The position numbers and the translations under genes are program-made. From assembly GCA_035772405.1 (NCBI GenBank), contig JAYKKM010000147.1, positions 372,001 to 436,000 on the forward strand: a stretch of 64,000 nt of DNA, given 5' to 3'. Numbering within the stretch: the stretch's first letter is position 1; each line of letters opens with the position of its first letter. This DNA is from Chrysogorgia sp. JL179-B06 (taxonomy: Eukaryota > Cnidaria > Anthozoa > Scleralcyonacea > Chrysogorgiidae). Positions 10,641 through 21,372 of the stretch are shown piece by piece. A model generated the notes under the pieces. That model worked only from the letters and a program-made list of their open reading frames with translations. It did not search any database and was not told where the DNA came from.

Positions 10641-11039
10641 ACTTTTCCTTTTGTCTTTTTTAATTATTTCCACGCAACATCTAACAGAACAAAGCAAAAT
10701 TTTATTTTCCGCCTAGTCGACATAAGGGGCGGTTTTCCACTGGGCGAATATTTTCGCGCGATGCGAATTTATACAGTGTGTATAAAAAAACCTGAACCGG
10801 CATAAAATAATTAACATTCCTTTCAAGCAACTTACAGTATTGTACTGTATACAGTATTGTACTATATAAAAAGAAAAAGTCGTTTCGCGCAAATTTACAA
10901 GCAAAAATAGGCTTATAAGCCGAATAACTATAGGCCCCGGAATATAAGACGTAATTGGGACAACCATACTGTAGTTGGGACAAGGAGTGAGTCGATAAGG
11001 AGTCTTTGGTGTTCATTTGACTATTCTAAGACCATTAGC

Positions 11040-11275
11040 TAAATTTTCCAAAGAGTATTGCATAATATGTGGTGATTTCAACATTGACTGGCTATCAGAT
11101 GAAGGTCAGACTTAAAATATTTGGTCCCTCTATCAACAAAAGTTACATCTTCCTACAACCGATTATGGATCACTTCTGGATCATCTGTACACCAATATTC
11201 CAGACGAAACCTCACAAGTAGAATAATTATGAATCATATTTTTCAAACCACAAACCGGTGTGGTTTGCCTTAAAA
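11040..11275 (+). pseudogene. LINE endonuclease fragment
   Basis: The frame reads YCIICGDFNIDWLSDEGQ, then after a stop LPTTDYGSLLDHLYTN and finally KPQTGVVCLK in another frame. GDFNIDW and LDHLYTN are hallmarks of the AP-endonuclease-like domain of CR1/L2-type non-LTR retrotransposons. The copy is short and broken. Confidence 0.6.
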
Positions 11276-11282
11276 TAGATGA

Positions 11283-11340
11283 GATATGCATACATATAAT
11301 ACATATAATACATATAATACATATAATACATATAATAAAT
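11283..11340. repeat. Ten-bp tandem repeat ACATATAATA
   Basis: About five to six perfect copies of CATATAATACATATAATAC-type sequence. Confidence 0.8.
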
Positions 11341-11445
11341 AGTATTACATACATCATAATGTTCGCTGTACAGGTTAAAAGTTAAAAAATTTTAAAACTA
11401 CCAACCGTAATTTTAGACTACAATGTCATCTTCAGGTTTCAGTCC

Positions 11446-11692
11446 AGTCCGTTCTGCGCATGTGTGATATTTCAAACGTTGGGGATCCCACATGTAAACA
11501 AACTTTAACGGAATAGATTTGCGACAGTTCGAAAGCGAGTATTCGTTAAAGGTGGCGAAGGCATGAGTGGTAGTTTGATATATTAACAACATTTAGGAAC
11601 CAAACAGCTTCTTATAACACGCTTTTTAGACGGAAAAGCTCAAGCGTGTGAACAGAAACGTAGACATGCGCAGAACGAACTGGACGGCACCT
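11446..11692. mobile_element. Possible MITE with inverted ends
   Basis: AGTCCAGTCCGTTCTGCGCA (11,448) faces TGCGCAGAACGAACTGGACG (11,667) in inverse orientation. Non-coding in between. Confidence 0.4.
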
Positions 11693-11921
11693 TTAAACAA
11701 CCGGTTAACAAACTTTTTTTGTACTATAATAAAATTATCGTATATTATGTAATAATAGATTGGTGGTAGCATATAGGAAACGAGACCATTGATTGCGTAA
11801 TAAAACAACTCATGTTTATAAGCAAGCATTTTCAGTGCAGGCGAGCTTTAGGTGACTTTGTCACCTACTGTATTCCTCGTTTTGAACGTTATCTCGCTCA
11901 ATATTTAACCGTTTTCACCCA

Positions 11922-11975
11922 AAATAATTTTTTACTTCCTTATAAAGAGTTGGTCCTACCATGCTCGCTCAAAAT
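11922..11975 (+). repeat. Dispersed repeat end, left copy flanking the dehydrogenase
   Basis: TTTTTTACTTCCTTATAAAG, then AGTTGGTCCTACCATGCTCG. An inverted copy is at 14,812-14,870. Confidence 0.6.
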
Positions 11976-12002
11976 AATTTACTTCAGTTAATTCGGTTCA
12001 TA

Positions 12003-12150
12003 GTCATAATTTACAAGTTCAGATTCTAAACGTTTTATTCCGAGATCTTTAACTGAGGCACTCAAGAGAAGCTTAACATATACAGAGTAACTGTACTGTG
12101 GAATAGCTTACCTGTGGAGGCAATTAATGCTAAACCAATTGCTCGATTAT
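12003..12150 (+). pseudogene. 3' end of a LINE reverse-transcriptase ORF
   Basis: In shifting plus frames the sequence gives SLTEALKRSLTYTE-like text, then LWNSLPVEAINAKPIARL and a stop. The W-NSLP motif near the C-terminus is typical of CR1/L2/Rex-type LINE ORF2 ends. Confidence 0.5.
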
Positions 12151-12219
12151 AAATTATATATATAGTATTATTAATCTTAACGTGAATGTATATAATATTA
12201 TGAAGTAATTATGTATTAT

Positions 12220-12397
12220 TATATCACCATTGGTTCAGTTTCCTTTGTTCTCTAGTGGCCATTATATCTGATATCAACCTCATAAAATTATTCATGAGGT
12301 TGATATAAGTACTTATCAACCTCATACAATTATTCATGAGGTTGATAAGTACTTATCAACCTCATAAATACTAAACTTCACCAATGGTGATATAAGG
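12220..12397. mobile_element. Foldback element, ATATCAC(C)ATTGG family
   Basis: The left end ATATCACCATTGGTTCAGTT is mirrored by ACTTCACCAATGGTGATAT at the right end. The centre has three inverted copies of CAACCTCATAAAATTATTCA-type sequence. Similar ends occur at 45.09, 46.19 and 51.70 kb. Confidence 0.55.
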
Positions 12398-12649
12398 CGG
12401 TTATATACCTTAGACCTCGGTATCGCTTAAACACCTCGGTCACGGTATATAACCTATACTTAGTTTATGATTGAGTCGGTTTTCTTTGATGTACCGCGGG
12501 AAGTATATAGCATAAAGACCTTGAATACTAATTAGATAAGAAATGAAGGAAAAAACTAGGGAAATCTTTGTCCAAGGTGGATAAAATGGACAAAACTTTG
12601 TTGGAAAACCTCCTCAATCATAAACTAAATCAGTTAGATCCCTCGAATG

Positions 12650-12775
12650 TCGGGCTTTATGCTATATAGTCGGGCTTTATGCTATTTATGCTATATAGTC
12701 GGGCTTTATGCTATAATGTCGGGCTTTATGCTATTTATGCTTCATGCTATATATATTTAGCATAAAGCCCTCCTT
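12650..12775. repeat. Minisatellite, GTCGGGCTTTATGCTATATA unit
   Basis: Four to five copies of a 20-32 bp unit containing CGGGCTTTATGCTAT. Confidence 0.75.
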
Positions 12776-12947
12776 CTCGGGATCTAACTCTCACTTTTTA
12801 TCAGTTATATTGTATTAGTCAGTTAGTTAGTTAGTTTATACACAGCTCCAGCTGGAAGAGCACTATGTGAATTGGACTCCTTGTTCTAAATAAGTCTTAA
12901 TAAAATATAAAGTTCGGGATATTAAACTTCAGCCACAGTAGCATTGT

Positions 12948-13931
12948 TTAAATGGTTGCATCCAATCCTACAAGGTCAGCACTCATTTCCCACAATTTCT
13001 TTGCAGCTCCGTCATCCTGGGAAGCCTTCGAAGGTTCTTTTGGTTTACAATCAGCAAAATACAACCCACTTAGACCTTCGACTTCTTCTGACATGGCCAG
13101 GTGGATGTTTGTTTGAACACCTTCTTTTGCGGTCTTGAATAAAATGCCAAAAAGCTTTATAGCTAACGCGAACAAGGCATTTATTCTTAGATTTCTTCCA
13201 AATTCGGTCACACGGATACATCCAGGATGGAGTGAATTGACGATCACACCAGAGCTTTGGAGACGCTTGGCTAACTCTCTTGTAAACAGAATATTGGCGA
13301 GTTTACTCTGACCGTAAGCATCCAATTTGTCGTAGAAGGTTTCGCTGTTGATGTTATCGAATTTCATTTCTTTTGTCAACCAATGGTGCATGGCTGAAGA
13401 CACAACAACAATACGGGATGGCGTTGACTTTTTCAACAAATCTAGGAGAAGATTTGTTAGTAAGAAATGTCCAAAATGGTTCACCCCCATTGTCATTTCA
13501 AAGCCGTCTTCGGTCTTGGTCAGTTCAGGTAAAAAACCAAGACCAGCATTGTTGATCAATACGTCAAGTTTTGGCTCACTTTTGCTGATGGCTTCGGCAA
13601 ATTTGCGAATGGACTTTAGCGATGCAAGGTCGAGTTGTTTCAAAACCAGTTTTCTACTGCCAGTTTTTTCAACGATATCGTTCAAAGCTGCTTCTCCTTT
13701 CTTAAGATCTCGACACGCCATGATCACTCTAGCACCTCTCTTGGCCAATTCCAAAGCAGTCTCCTTCCCTAAACCAGTGTTAGCTCCAGTTATGACAACT
13801 GTCTTGCCGTCCATTCTGGCCTTACTAGAACAAACTCCTCCTGCGAAATACTTTCTAACCAAACGATAGATGACGGCAAGAGATAATAACGCAACAACAA
13901 TAACACCAATTATGCAGCAGTTTAAATCCAT
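12948..13931 (-). CDS. Short-chain dehydrogenase/reductase, retinol-dehydrogenase-like (327 aa)
   Basis: This is an intact single-exon NAD(P)-dependent oxidoreductase. An N-terminal hydrophobic segment (residues 7-22) suggests anchoring in the ER or another membrane. The cofactor loop TGANTGLG is at 48-55 and NNAG at 127-130. The catalytic set is N151, S179 (VVVSSAMHH), Y206 and K210 (YGQSK). The layout and length match RDH11-14-like enzymes, which reduce or oxidise retinoids, other aldehydes or steroids; the true substrate cannot be told from sequence. The start at 13,931 gives a full signal anchor and no upstream extension is needed. One oddity is HPGCIRVTEFGRN, where relatives usually have HPG-V-x-TE. 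The gene lacks introns and is flanked by inverted repeat copies at 11.93 and 14.81 kb. Confidence 0.9.
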   Translation of the reverse strand: MDLNCCIIGVIVVALLSLAVIYRLVRKYFAGGVCSSKARMDGKTVVITGANTGLGKETALELAKRGARVIMACRDLKKGEAALNDIVEKTGSRKLVLKQLDLASLKSIRKFAEAISKSEPKLDVLINNAGLGFLPELTKTEDGFEMTMGVNHFGHFLLTNLLLDLLKKSTPSRIVVVSSAMHHWLTKEMKFDNINSETFYDKLDAYGQSKLANILFTRELAKRLQSSGVIVNSLHPGCIRVTEFGRNLRINALFALAIKLFGILFKTAKEGVQTNIHLAMSEEVEGLSGLYFADCKPKEPSKASQDDGAAKKLWEMSADLVGLDATI

Positions 13932-13999
13932 AGTTTCTGTAAGGTATGTGGGATATATTTGCTCTATAAGTTTTACGGCGATGAAAACAGCTGAACGCT

Positions 14000-14690
14000 T
14001 ATCCTAAGGAAGATATTTCAAATTTCCAAATTGAACCTCAACCGGCAAGGTGAGCATGATCTTGGCGATATTAACACACTAAATTATGGCTTATTCAGAC
14101 AAAAGACTGGAGTAAGATAATAGCAACCTTAAGGCGTTGTGCAATTTTTCATGCAACTTGTCTCGCAACACTGATCCAGTGTAAACAACGCCTTTAGGGG
14201 CTGTTTATACGATGTCACGAATATATATATAAGTGTGTCACGAAAATATTTCCTCGAACCAAAAAGATAATTTGAATTAACTTTATGCTCTTCCTACAGG
14301 CAAACTAAGCCAGTTCTGTCGTGAGAATTTTCGTTAAGGGAATCAACCCGGCTAACCGGGCTAGCCCGGCTCATATAAGCAGTCCTAAATATTTACGATT
14401 AATAATGTTTATGCGAAACAAATAGAATATATATAATTTGTATTCTCAATGCCGTCCTTCTTCTGTTTACAACACCACAGAGAGCATTTTCACGTCTTTA
14501 GGACGACGAAACTAGCAGAGAGATTAGAGCTGTTCCTATCATAAAGCAAGCGTGGTTTCATTCAAATGCTAAAATTTATATTTATTTCACTGCCGTCGCC
14601 GTCCTACAGTAGGTTGCCGTCGTAGATCTTAAGGTCCCTAATCCCAACCAGTTATGGTAACAGAGCAGTCATCTTTATTCACCGTAAAAA
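14000..14690. other. Upstream region of the dehydrogenase, no gene seen
   Basis: No convincing coding sequence. It contains CTAACCGGGCTAGCCCGG-type inverted repeats near 14,350 and a segment (14,135-14,165) resembling the GTTGC-rich repeat at 34.2-34.9 kb. Confidence 0.4.
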
Positions 14691-14699
14691 AAATCTAAA

Positions 14700-14870
14700 C
14701 GCCCATGTTTATCCCCTCGTAAGCGAGGTCACGAGCGCAGCGAGGGTGATAATCTCGCCGCGGCAGGGATACATTTCTCACTAAAGATTTGTATATAAAT
14801 ATATATATTTGTTTGAGCGGAGCATGGTAGAACCAACTCCTTATAAGGAAGTAAAAAGTCGTTTTGACTT
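14700..14870 (-). repeat. Dispersed repeat end, right copy flanking the dehydrogenase
   Basis: GAGCGGAGCATGGTAGAACC then AACTCCTTATAAGGAAGTAA is the inverse of the copy at 11.93 kb with a few changes. Just upstream lies a GC-rich stretch with GCGAGGTCACGAGCGCAGCG. Confidence 0.6.
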
Positions 14871-15380
14871 AGGGTTTTGAATAGCGCTTTGTTGTTATTA
14901 ATCATAACTGTAGTTTTCACCGCATTTTGAGGAGATCATTGTATACAATAACGAAATTGACTCGATTCATTTGTGGTTGATCACATGCGAACTCTGAGCC
15001 CCCCCCCCCCCCAAACATCAGGACAAGCGTTGCTAAATTTAATGTGTTTTTTCTCAATTGTATTAGTACGACTATACAGGCTAGGAGAGAAGCTGCAATT
15101 AAGAGCTAAGGTAATCTATACCTACGGGCTTCATCTACACGAGATTTTACAAACGGGTATAACCTGAAGTGTTAGCCAACCCCTAAACCCTTGCCACGCG
15201 AGTGTTAGATTGATTCCCAGACCCTTCTGTCAGTACTAGGCGCAAAAATGGCGTCACCTGGTAAGAGGCAGCAGGCAACTCTCGGATTCATTTGAACTAT
15301 GATCGCTGCAGAATTAGATGAAAAAGTTTGCTCAAATTGCTGCAAATTGTCTTTCCGAGCTTCTAGATTTCAAAATTTTA

Positions 15381-15618
15381 GTTCGGAAAACAGCGAAGAT
15401 CGCCGAACCGGGGCCGACTTGGTCACGATATTTAAACCTTATGCGTTATTTCGTTCGTCACGATATTTAAACCGTATGCATTCCGAACCCGTGCGGAACG
15501 GGTTCCATTCTCATTCCGAACGCGTTCGGAACGAGTTCCGAACGAAATCGGAATGCATAAGGTTTAAATATCGTGACCAAGTCGGCCCCGGTTCGGCGAT
15601 CTTCGCTGTTTTCCGAAC
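15381..15618. mobile_element. MITE with 65-bp perfect terminal inverted repeats
   Basis: Bases 15,381-15,445 and 15,554-15,618 are exact reverse complements (ends GTTCGGAAAACAGCGAAGAT and its complement). The centre holds further imperfect GTTCGGAA/TTCCGAAC inverted motifs. Non-coding. Confidence 0.8.
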
Positions 15619-15619
15619 G

Positions 15620-16860
15620 TTAATCGTTAATCAAATCTCTTTGAATAGACTCTACTTCGGCCTGTGAGATCTTCGTTCTTCAAGCAAACCCAAGACACCT
15701 AAAGACTCTACTTCGTCCTGTCTCAACACACTGGGATCATTTAAACGATAGAAAACTTCGCTAACTCTACGACTGTTAAAATATATGTAAGAAACTGGAT
15801 ATAAATGGCGGCTCTTACTTCGTGTACCGGACACAGAAATTTGTATGAGTAAAATGTTAGTTAGCACTGTATAGAACTGCTTCCTCTTTAAAAATATCCC
15901 GTTTATCAGTTTTATCTAGGATAGGTTATACAAATGTTTTTACCAAGCTTTATTATAATAGATCCACTGATACTATATATTTACTATATATTGATGTACC
16001 TGAGTTATTTTTCGGACAAATTGCTTGAGTTCTGCATGCAATGACTGTCAATGTTAAGCAAATAAACTGGATGGTCTGCTGAGTGTGGCTACATCCGATG
16101 TCAAACATGTTTTGTGTTGGCTATCTGAAATAAGAATGGGAACGGTGAATCATTATAGATACATAAAGTGAAACTATAGCCAGCCGACAGTTTAAAGAAA
16201 TACAAAATAAAACATAAACCGAAGAAAAACAACTTGAGAACACAAAAAAATGTTTTAATAGACCTGATATAGATCTGATTAAAAATGGAAGCCAATTTCA
16301 TATTCTTTTACGTGCATGATAATTGTCCCCTTAGCCTCACTGTCATGTGGAAAATTCAAAAGAAATCGTACATTAAAACGAGGTTAGGGGGCTAATTTAT
16401 ATGTATGTTAAAGAATATTAAAGTCGACACTCTGTATTGTTTTTCCTTCAAAAGTAGGTTTAAAATAATGAAGAATCCCATTCAATTTTTATTTATTGTT
16501 TGCCATTGTCTTGATGTAAGCATCTGAAATTTTAGCTTGATGATGTCATTAGTTGTCCAAGCTTAATCAGCGAAATATTAAATCATTGATATTTCAGAGA
16601 GTATTGTTAAGAAAGTAACGAAACATGGTTTTAGTACAACTACGACAATGATCAAAAGGTTACTACTTTGTTCGGTCACTATACTAGGTACCAAGCTTCT
16701 GTAAGGTGTAATAAATACTTGTTATATTTTTATATTGTTTATATACATGTTGTGTCAATCTCATAACCTAGCTAAAGTCTGTAACATGTGTTCAGGGATC
16801 ATGAAAATTATATTTTTCTGCTATCTTTAAAGGGTCTATCTCACAAAAAATCGTCATGAA
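15620..16860. other. No gene seen
   Basis: AT-rich sequence without a supportable exon. Short open frames here look like chance. Confidence 0.4.
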
Positions 16861-16869
16861 TAATTTCCG

Positions 16870-18000
16870 GTCCAAGCCGGCGAATTACCTGCCGTTGCAT
16901 CTAACCTTATATTAACAACACCCAGAACGCCTGTCATATATAGTTCCTCCCTAAAATTCATAATTCCTAACAATCCTGGCAGACCGAATATTACGCTTAC
17001 AACGCGATGTGTCCTTTGGTTAAGTTGCCTTCTTATATCAAAGATAATAAACATGCCTTCCAAATTTTCAATCGACCAGTTACCGTTTCAGTAGTTCCGA
17101 TACATTTATTTTCACTATGGACGTAAAGTCCGTCATTTCCCATCGTGATGGCCTTGAAGCTCTGAAGTTTTTCTTTAATCAACGCACCCAGTTAGAACCC
17201 ACCACATCCACGTTACTTTGCTTAGCAGAAATATAGGGCTTACCCTTTATAACAATTTTTCGTTTGATGGTGAACATTGTCAACAAATAAGTGGTGTTGC
17301 GATGGACACCAAAATGGACCAATTTATTTGTTGGTTATGCTGTAAAATAGATCTTCGAACAATACAGAGGCCATTGCCTGATTTCTTCGGTAGATTTAGC
17401 GATGACTGTTTAGGAATAGCGTCGTTCTCACGTGTCCTTTTAGAACAGTTCAACATCATCAACTTTGTTGAAGATTTCATCTTGCTCTGAAGTTCACGAA
17501 ATCAGCGAGACCTGTGTGTCGTTCCTTGATAATGATTCTCTAAAAACGTCGTCTCGTACAAGCCTACTGACTCCCATAGTTATCTTCTATTTTCTTTCTC
17601 TTATCCCAACCACACTAAGCAATTCATCCCTTACTCTCAATTCTTGCATTCGCCGTTTATGTAGCGACGACCAATGTTATATGAAGCCAAACCAATGGAA
17701 ATGAGATATATTTTTGTTCAACGTGGTTACCCTACCAACTTTATATAGACCTCGCCGTTGAGAAAGCTTTTCCTGTTTCCCCGGCATGTTTAGACACCCT
17801 TGAACTACCTACAGGTATGGAACAAGTTTCGACCAACACAATTTCTCTAGTCCTAACATTTCCTCTCTCAATTTTAAAGTTAAAGATATTATTAATTGCA
17901 ATTTTCATATTTTACAAAATGATCCAGCCAAAACTTCAGCCATTTTCACCGATAATCCTTCGATATCTTTTCGCCGTTATAAAACATCCGTGATTCCTTA
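16870..18000 (+). pseudogene. Penelope-like element reverse transcriptase, decayed
   Basis: Plus-strand pieces in order: LPSYIKD-like text near 17,025; TMDVKSVISHRDGLEALKFF (17,114 on); NNFSFDGEHCQQISGVAMDT with KMDQF (17,245-17,325), matching the NFSF...GVAMGTKMGP block of Penelope-like RTs; LPDFFGRFSDDCLGIASFSR (about 17,374-17,434), the IDD catalytic box with S for I; SETCVSFLDN-like text; CIRRLCSDD near 17,650. A last block resembles the thumb region (near 17,930-17,990). No GIY-YIG endonuclease is seen. Stops and frameshifts are frequent, so it is dead. Confidence 0.7.
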
Positions 18001-18159
18001 ATAAATATATTGTACCCTTTAAACAAAACACCTCGGGACCAGCGGGAACATTTGCTTCATGCAGCCGTTCTCGCTGCTACACATGTGCCGTTTCCTCAAC
18101 CCTATACCATAGTTATTACTGCCCCCAAATTCGACCACACTATCCGTCATACGTTTACA

Positions 18160-18300
18160 TGCACGTCTACCTCAGCGATCCTGGCCATCGCAGCAATCGC
18201 GATCGTCGAGATAGAAAATGTTCTATCTCGGCTATCGCAGCGATTATATGGAAACACTGGTTCAGCGATCCTGGCGATCTCAGCGATCGGTATGTACTCC
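18160..18300. repeat. GCGATC-rich inverted repeat
   Basis: Repeated AGCGATCCTGGCGATC-type sequence with an inner palindrome CGAGATAGAAAATGTTCTATCTCG. Similar GCGATC-rich sequence lies at 34.99-35.12 kb. Confidence 0.5.
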
Positions 18301-18369
18301 AGCGACATTTGGTTAAAATATGAGGTAGACGGACGGGAAAGGATCGAAGTGTGGTGATAACAATTATTG

Positions 18370-19020
18370 TGGAGGATGTAATTGTTAAGAAAGGTATATG
18401 ATGAAGAAAGTAAAAATATTTTTAATCAGAAAGTAAGTTTTCTTGAGTGGACGAGAAAGATAATGAGAGTAGTTATATGAAAATAGTTATTAGTGGAGTA
18501 TTAGTATTTAAGGGAGATTTATATGTAAATAGTTATTAGTGTGATTATGTTACTTGGCGGAAGTGAGGAAACGTTTGTTTTGATTAAAGAATTATTTTGA
18601 CTTAAGAATTAAATGATGGCGACCAATATTTATAACAACACGTGTTTTGGGTTGTTGTGAACGTTTTTTTGTAAGTTAAATAAAGTATAACGTTAATAAT
18701 TTTTGGAAGGGTTTTTGTAAGAAGGTCAAAGAATGACGGAATAATTATAGAAGGATGTGACAGATTAATGTGAATATTTATAAGCTAATTAGTATTACAG
18801 GATATTGGGGTGTGAGGAAGTCGGCAGAAAAGAAAGGAATGTGCAGGTGTGATATTTTTATTTTCTCCCCAGTTTCGTCCTAAATGGACGTAAATAAAGG
18901 CGAGGAATTTTGTAAGAAAATGAACAGATATAATAATAATAAATAGTAGTGATGTGCAGAAATTGTTTGTGTTAAGAAACTTTAACGATTGGCGTCGTGT
19001 CACAGAGCTAATCAGCTTTT
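18370..19020. other. No gene seen
   Basis: AT-rich stretch with repeated TAGTTATTAGTG-type text and no supportable coding sequence. Confidence 0.4.
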
Positions 19021-19149
19021 TTGTCACCTAAAGCTATGGACGAAGTAAACAAAGACAACTCTCTTTTACTATCGCAAGCACAGCTTTTCATTCTAGCATA
19101 CCTTATACCTGTAAAAGAATTATCTGTCATGAAGACGAAGCTGTGGGAC

Positions 19150-20027
19150 AAGAGTGTGAAAAGCTACAAGCTATTCTCTCATTCGAAATATCTGTCGAAT
19201 CGTTCTTAAATGAACTAGACAAAGAAAATAAAGAGTTGATTCTTACAGGAGATCTAAATTGTGATCTCTTAACAAATGATAATCGTACCCATACAAATAG
19301 GTTTATTGATATTTTAAATATCTTTCAACTTGAGCAGGGGTTACTGATCCTACTCGTATAACATGTAATCATGAATCTTTAATTGATATTTTGGCTACAA
19401 ATAAACCGAATAAATTGTTAACCTCCGGAGTACTACATATAGGGATCAGTGATCATAGTCTTATTTATGGATTTTCAAAATATCGATACCGAAAGAAAAT
19501 CCAAAGATCGCTGAAAGTAGAAATTTCAAAAAATACAACCATAATCTTTTTAGAAGGGATCTTCTTGCTGCTCTTAGTAAATGCGATTGCCACTCAGATG
19601 ATCCGAATGAGATATGGGATAATTTTAAAAGTATTTTTATCCTAATATCAGAAATACATGCTCCCCTTAGATCTCGTAAAGTGAGGAGCGAATACGTACC
19701 ATGGATAACCCCAACTATAACTAGGGAAATGAACCATCGTGACTACTTAAAAAAGAGCCGTTGCATCAAAGTGCAATAACCTTCATATTGCATATAAGAC
19801 ACAACGGAATCGTGTCAATAGCTTAATTAGAAATGCAAAGAGAACATTTTGCTTACAAACTATAGATGGTAATAAACACAATCCAAAGGAAATGTGGAGA
19901 AACATCGACATGGTTGTTGGTCGTCGTGGTCGCTGCTCGAAAACAACATCGATATCTTCAATTAAAGTGGATAATACCACTATTACAAAAGAAGACGAAT
20001 TCGCAGAAACGTTAAATATTAAGTTAC
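19150..20027 (+). pseudogene. CR1/L2-like LINE ORF2 fragment (endonuclease to linker)
   Basis: The first block reads SFLNELDKENKELILTGDLN and CDLL (19,200-19,270), the GDLN endonuclease motif. The second block SGVLHIGISDHSLIYGF (about 19,430-19,480) carries the SDH catalytic motif. The third, from 19,660, reads APLRSRKVRSEYVPWITPTI and continues with KRTFCLQTIDGNKHNPKEMW, the linker before the RT domain. The copy stops at 20,027 where a minisatellite begins, so the RT domain is absent. Frameshifts separate the blocks. Confidence 0.75.
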
Positions 20028-21372
20028 CGTTTGTTACCATCTGCGTCCATTTGCTGCGATTTGTCACTACCTGCTACCGTCTGTTACCATCGGTACCATC
20101 CGTCATACTCTCCATCTATTCTAAGTTCCCTACCATCTGTTACAATCTGTTACCGTCTGTTAACATCTGCATCCATCTGCTACGATCTGTTACTACCTGC
20201 TACAGTCTGTCACCATCTGCACCATCTGTACCATCGGTACCATCCGTCACACTCTCCATCTATTCTAAGTCCCCTATCATCTGTTACAATCTGTTACCAT
20301 CTGTTACCATCTGCATCCATCTGCTACGATCTGTTACTACCTGCTACCGTCTGTTACCATCTGCACCATCTGTACCATCTGTTACAGTCTGTTACCATAT
20401 GTTACCATCTGCACCCATCTGCTACAATCCGTTACTACCTGCTACCGTCTGTCACCATCTGCACCATCTGTACCATCGGTAGCATCCGTCATACTCTCCA
20501 TCTATTCTAAGTCCCCTACCATCTGTTACAATCTGTTGCCGTCTGTTACCATCTACATCCATCTGCTACTTTCTGTTACTACCTGCTACCGTCTGTTACC
20601 ATCTGCACCATCGGTAGCATCCGTCATACTCTGCATCTATTCTAAGTCTCGTACCATCTGTTACAATCTGTTACCGTCTGTTACTATCTGCATCCATCTG
20701 CTACGATCTGTTACTACCTGCTACCGTCTGTTACCATCTGTACCATCGGTAGCATCCGTCATACTTCCCATATATTCTAAGTCCCCTACCATCTGTTACA
20801 ATCTGTTACCGTCTGTTACCATCTGCATCCATCTGCTACGATCTGTTACTACCTGCTACCGTGTGTTACCATCTGTACCATCGGTAGCATCCGCTATACT
20901 CTCCATCTATTCTAAGTCCCCTACCATCTGTTACAATCTGTTGCCGTCTGTTACCATCTGCATCCATCTGCTACGATCTGTTATTACCTGCTACCGTCTG
21001 TTACCATCTGTACCATCTGTACCATCGGTAGCATCCGTCATACTCTCCATCTATTCTAAGTCCCCTACCATCTGTTACAATCTGTTACCATCTGCATCCA
21101 TCTGCTACGATCTGTTACTATACCTGCTACCGTCTGTTACCATCTGTACCATCTGTACCATCGGTAGCATCCGCCATACTCTCCATCTATTCTAAGTCCC
21201 CTACCATCTGTTACAATCTGTTACCGTCTGTTACTATCTGCATACATCTGCTACGATCTGTTACTACCTGCTACTCTGTTACCATCTGCACCATCTTTAG
21301 CATCCGTCATACTCTCCATCTATTCTAAGTCCCCTACCATCTGTTACAATCTGTTACCGTCTGTTAACATCT
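20028..21372 (+). repeat. Minisatellite with ~135-bp higher-order unit built from CTGTTACCAT-like words
   Basis: Decamer-like words (CTGTTACCAT, CTGCTACGAT, CTGCACCAT) form longer units bounded by CTCCATCTATTCTAAGTCCC, which recurs at roughly 132-150 bp steps (with one ~240-bp gap) from 20,110 to 21,320. The long Tyr/Cys/Pro/Ser-rich open frames across it are repeat artefacts. Confidence 0.85.

Noticed and set aside
13348..13869. 173-codon plus-strand open frame
   Set aside because: It is the antisense shadow of the dehydrogenase gene.
20028..21195. Long Tyr/Cys/Pro/Ser-rich open frames
   Set aside because: These are frames through the CTGTTACCAT minisatellite.
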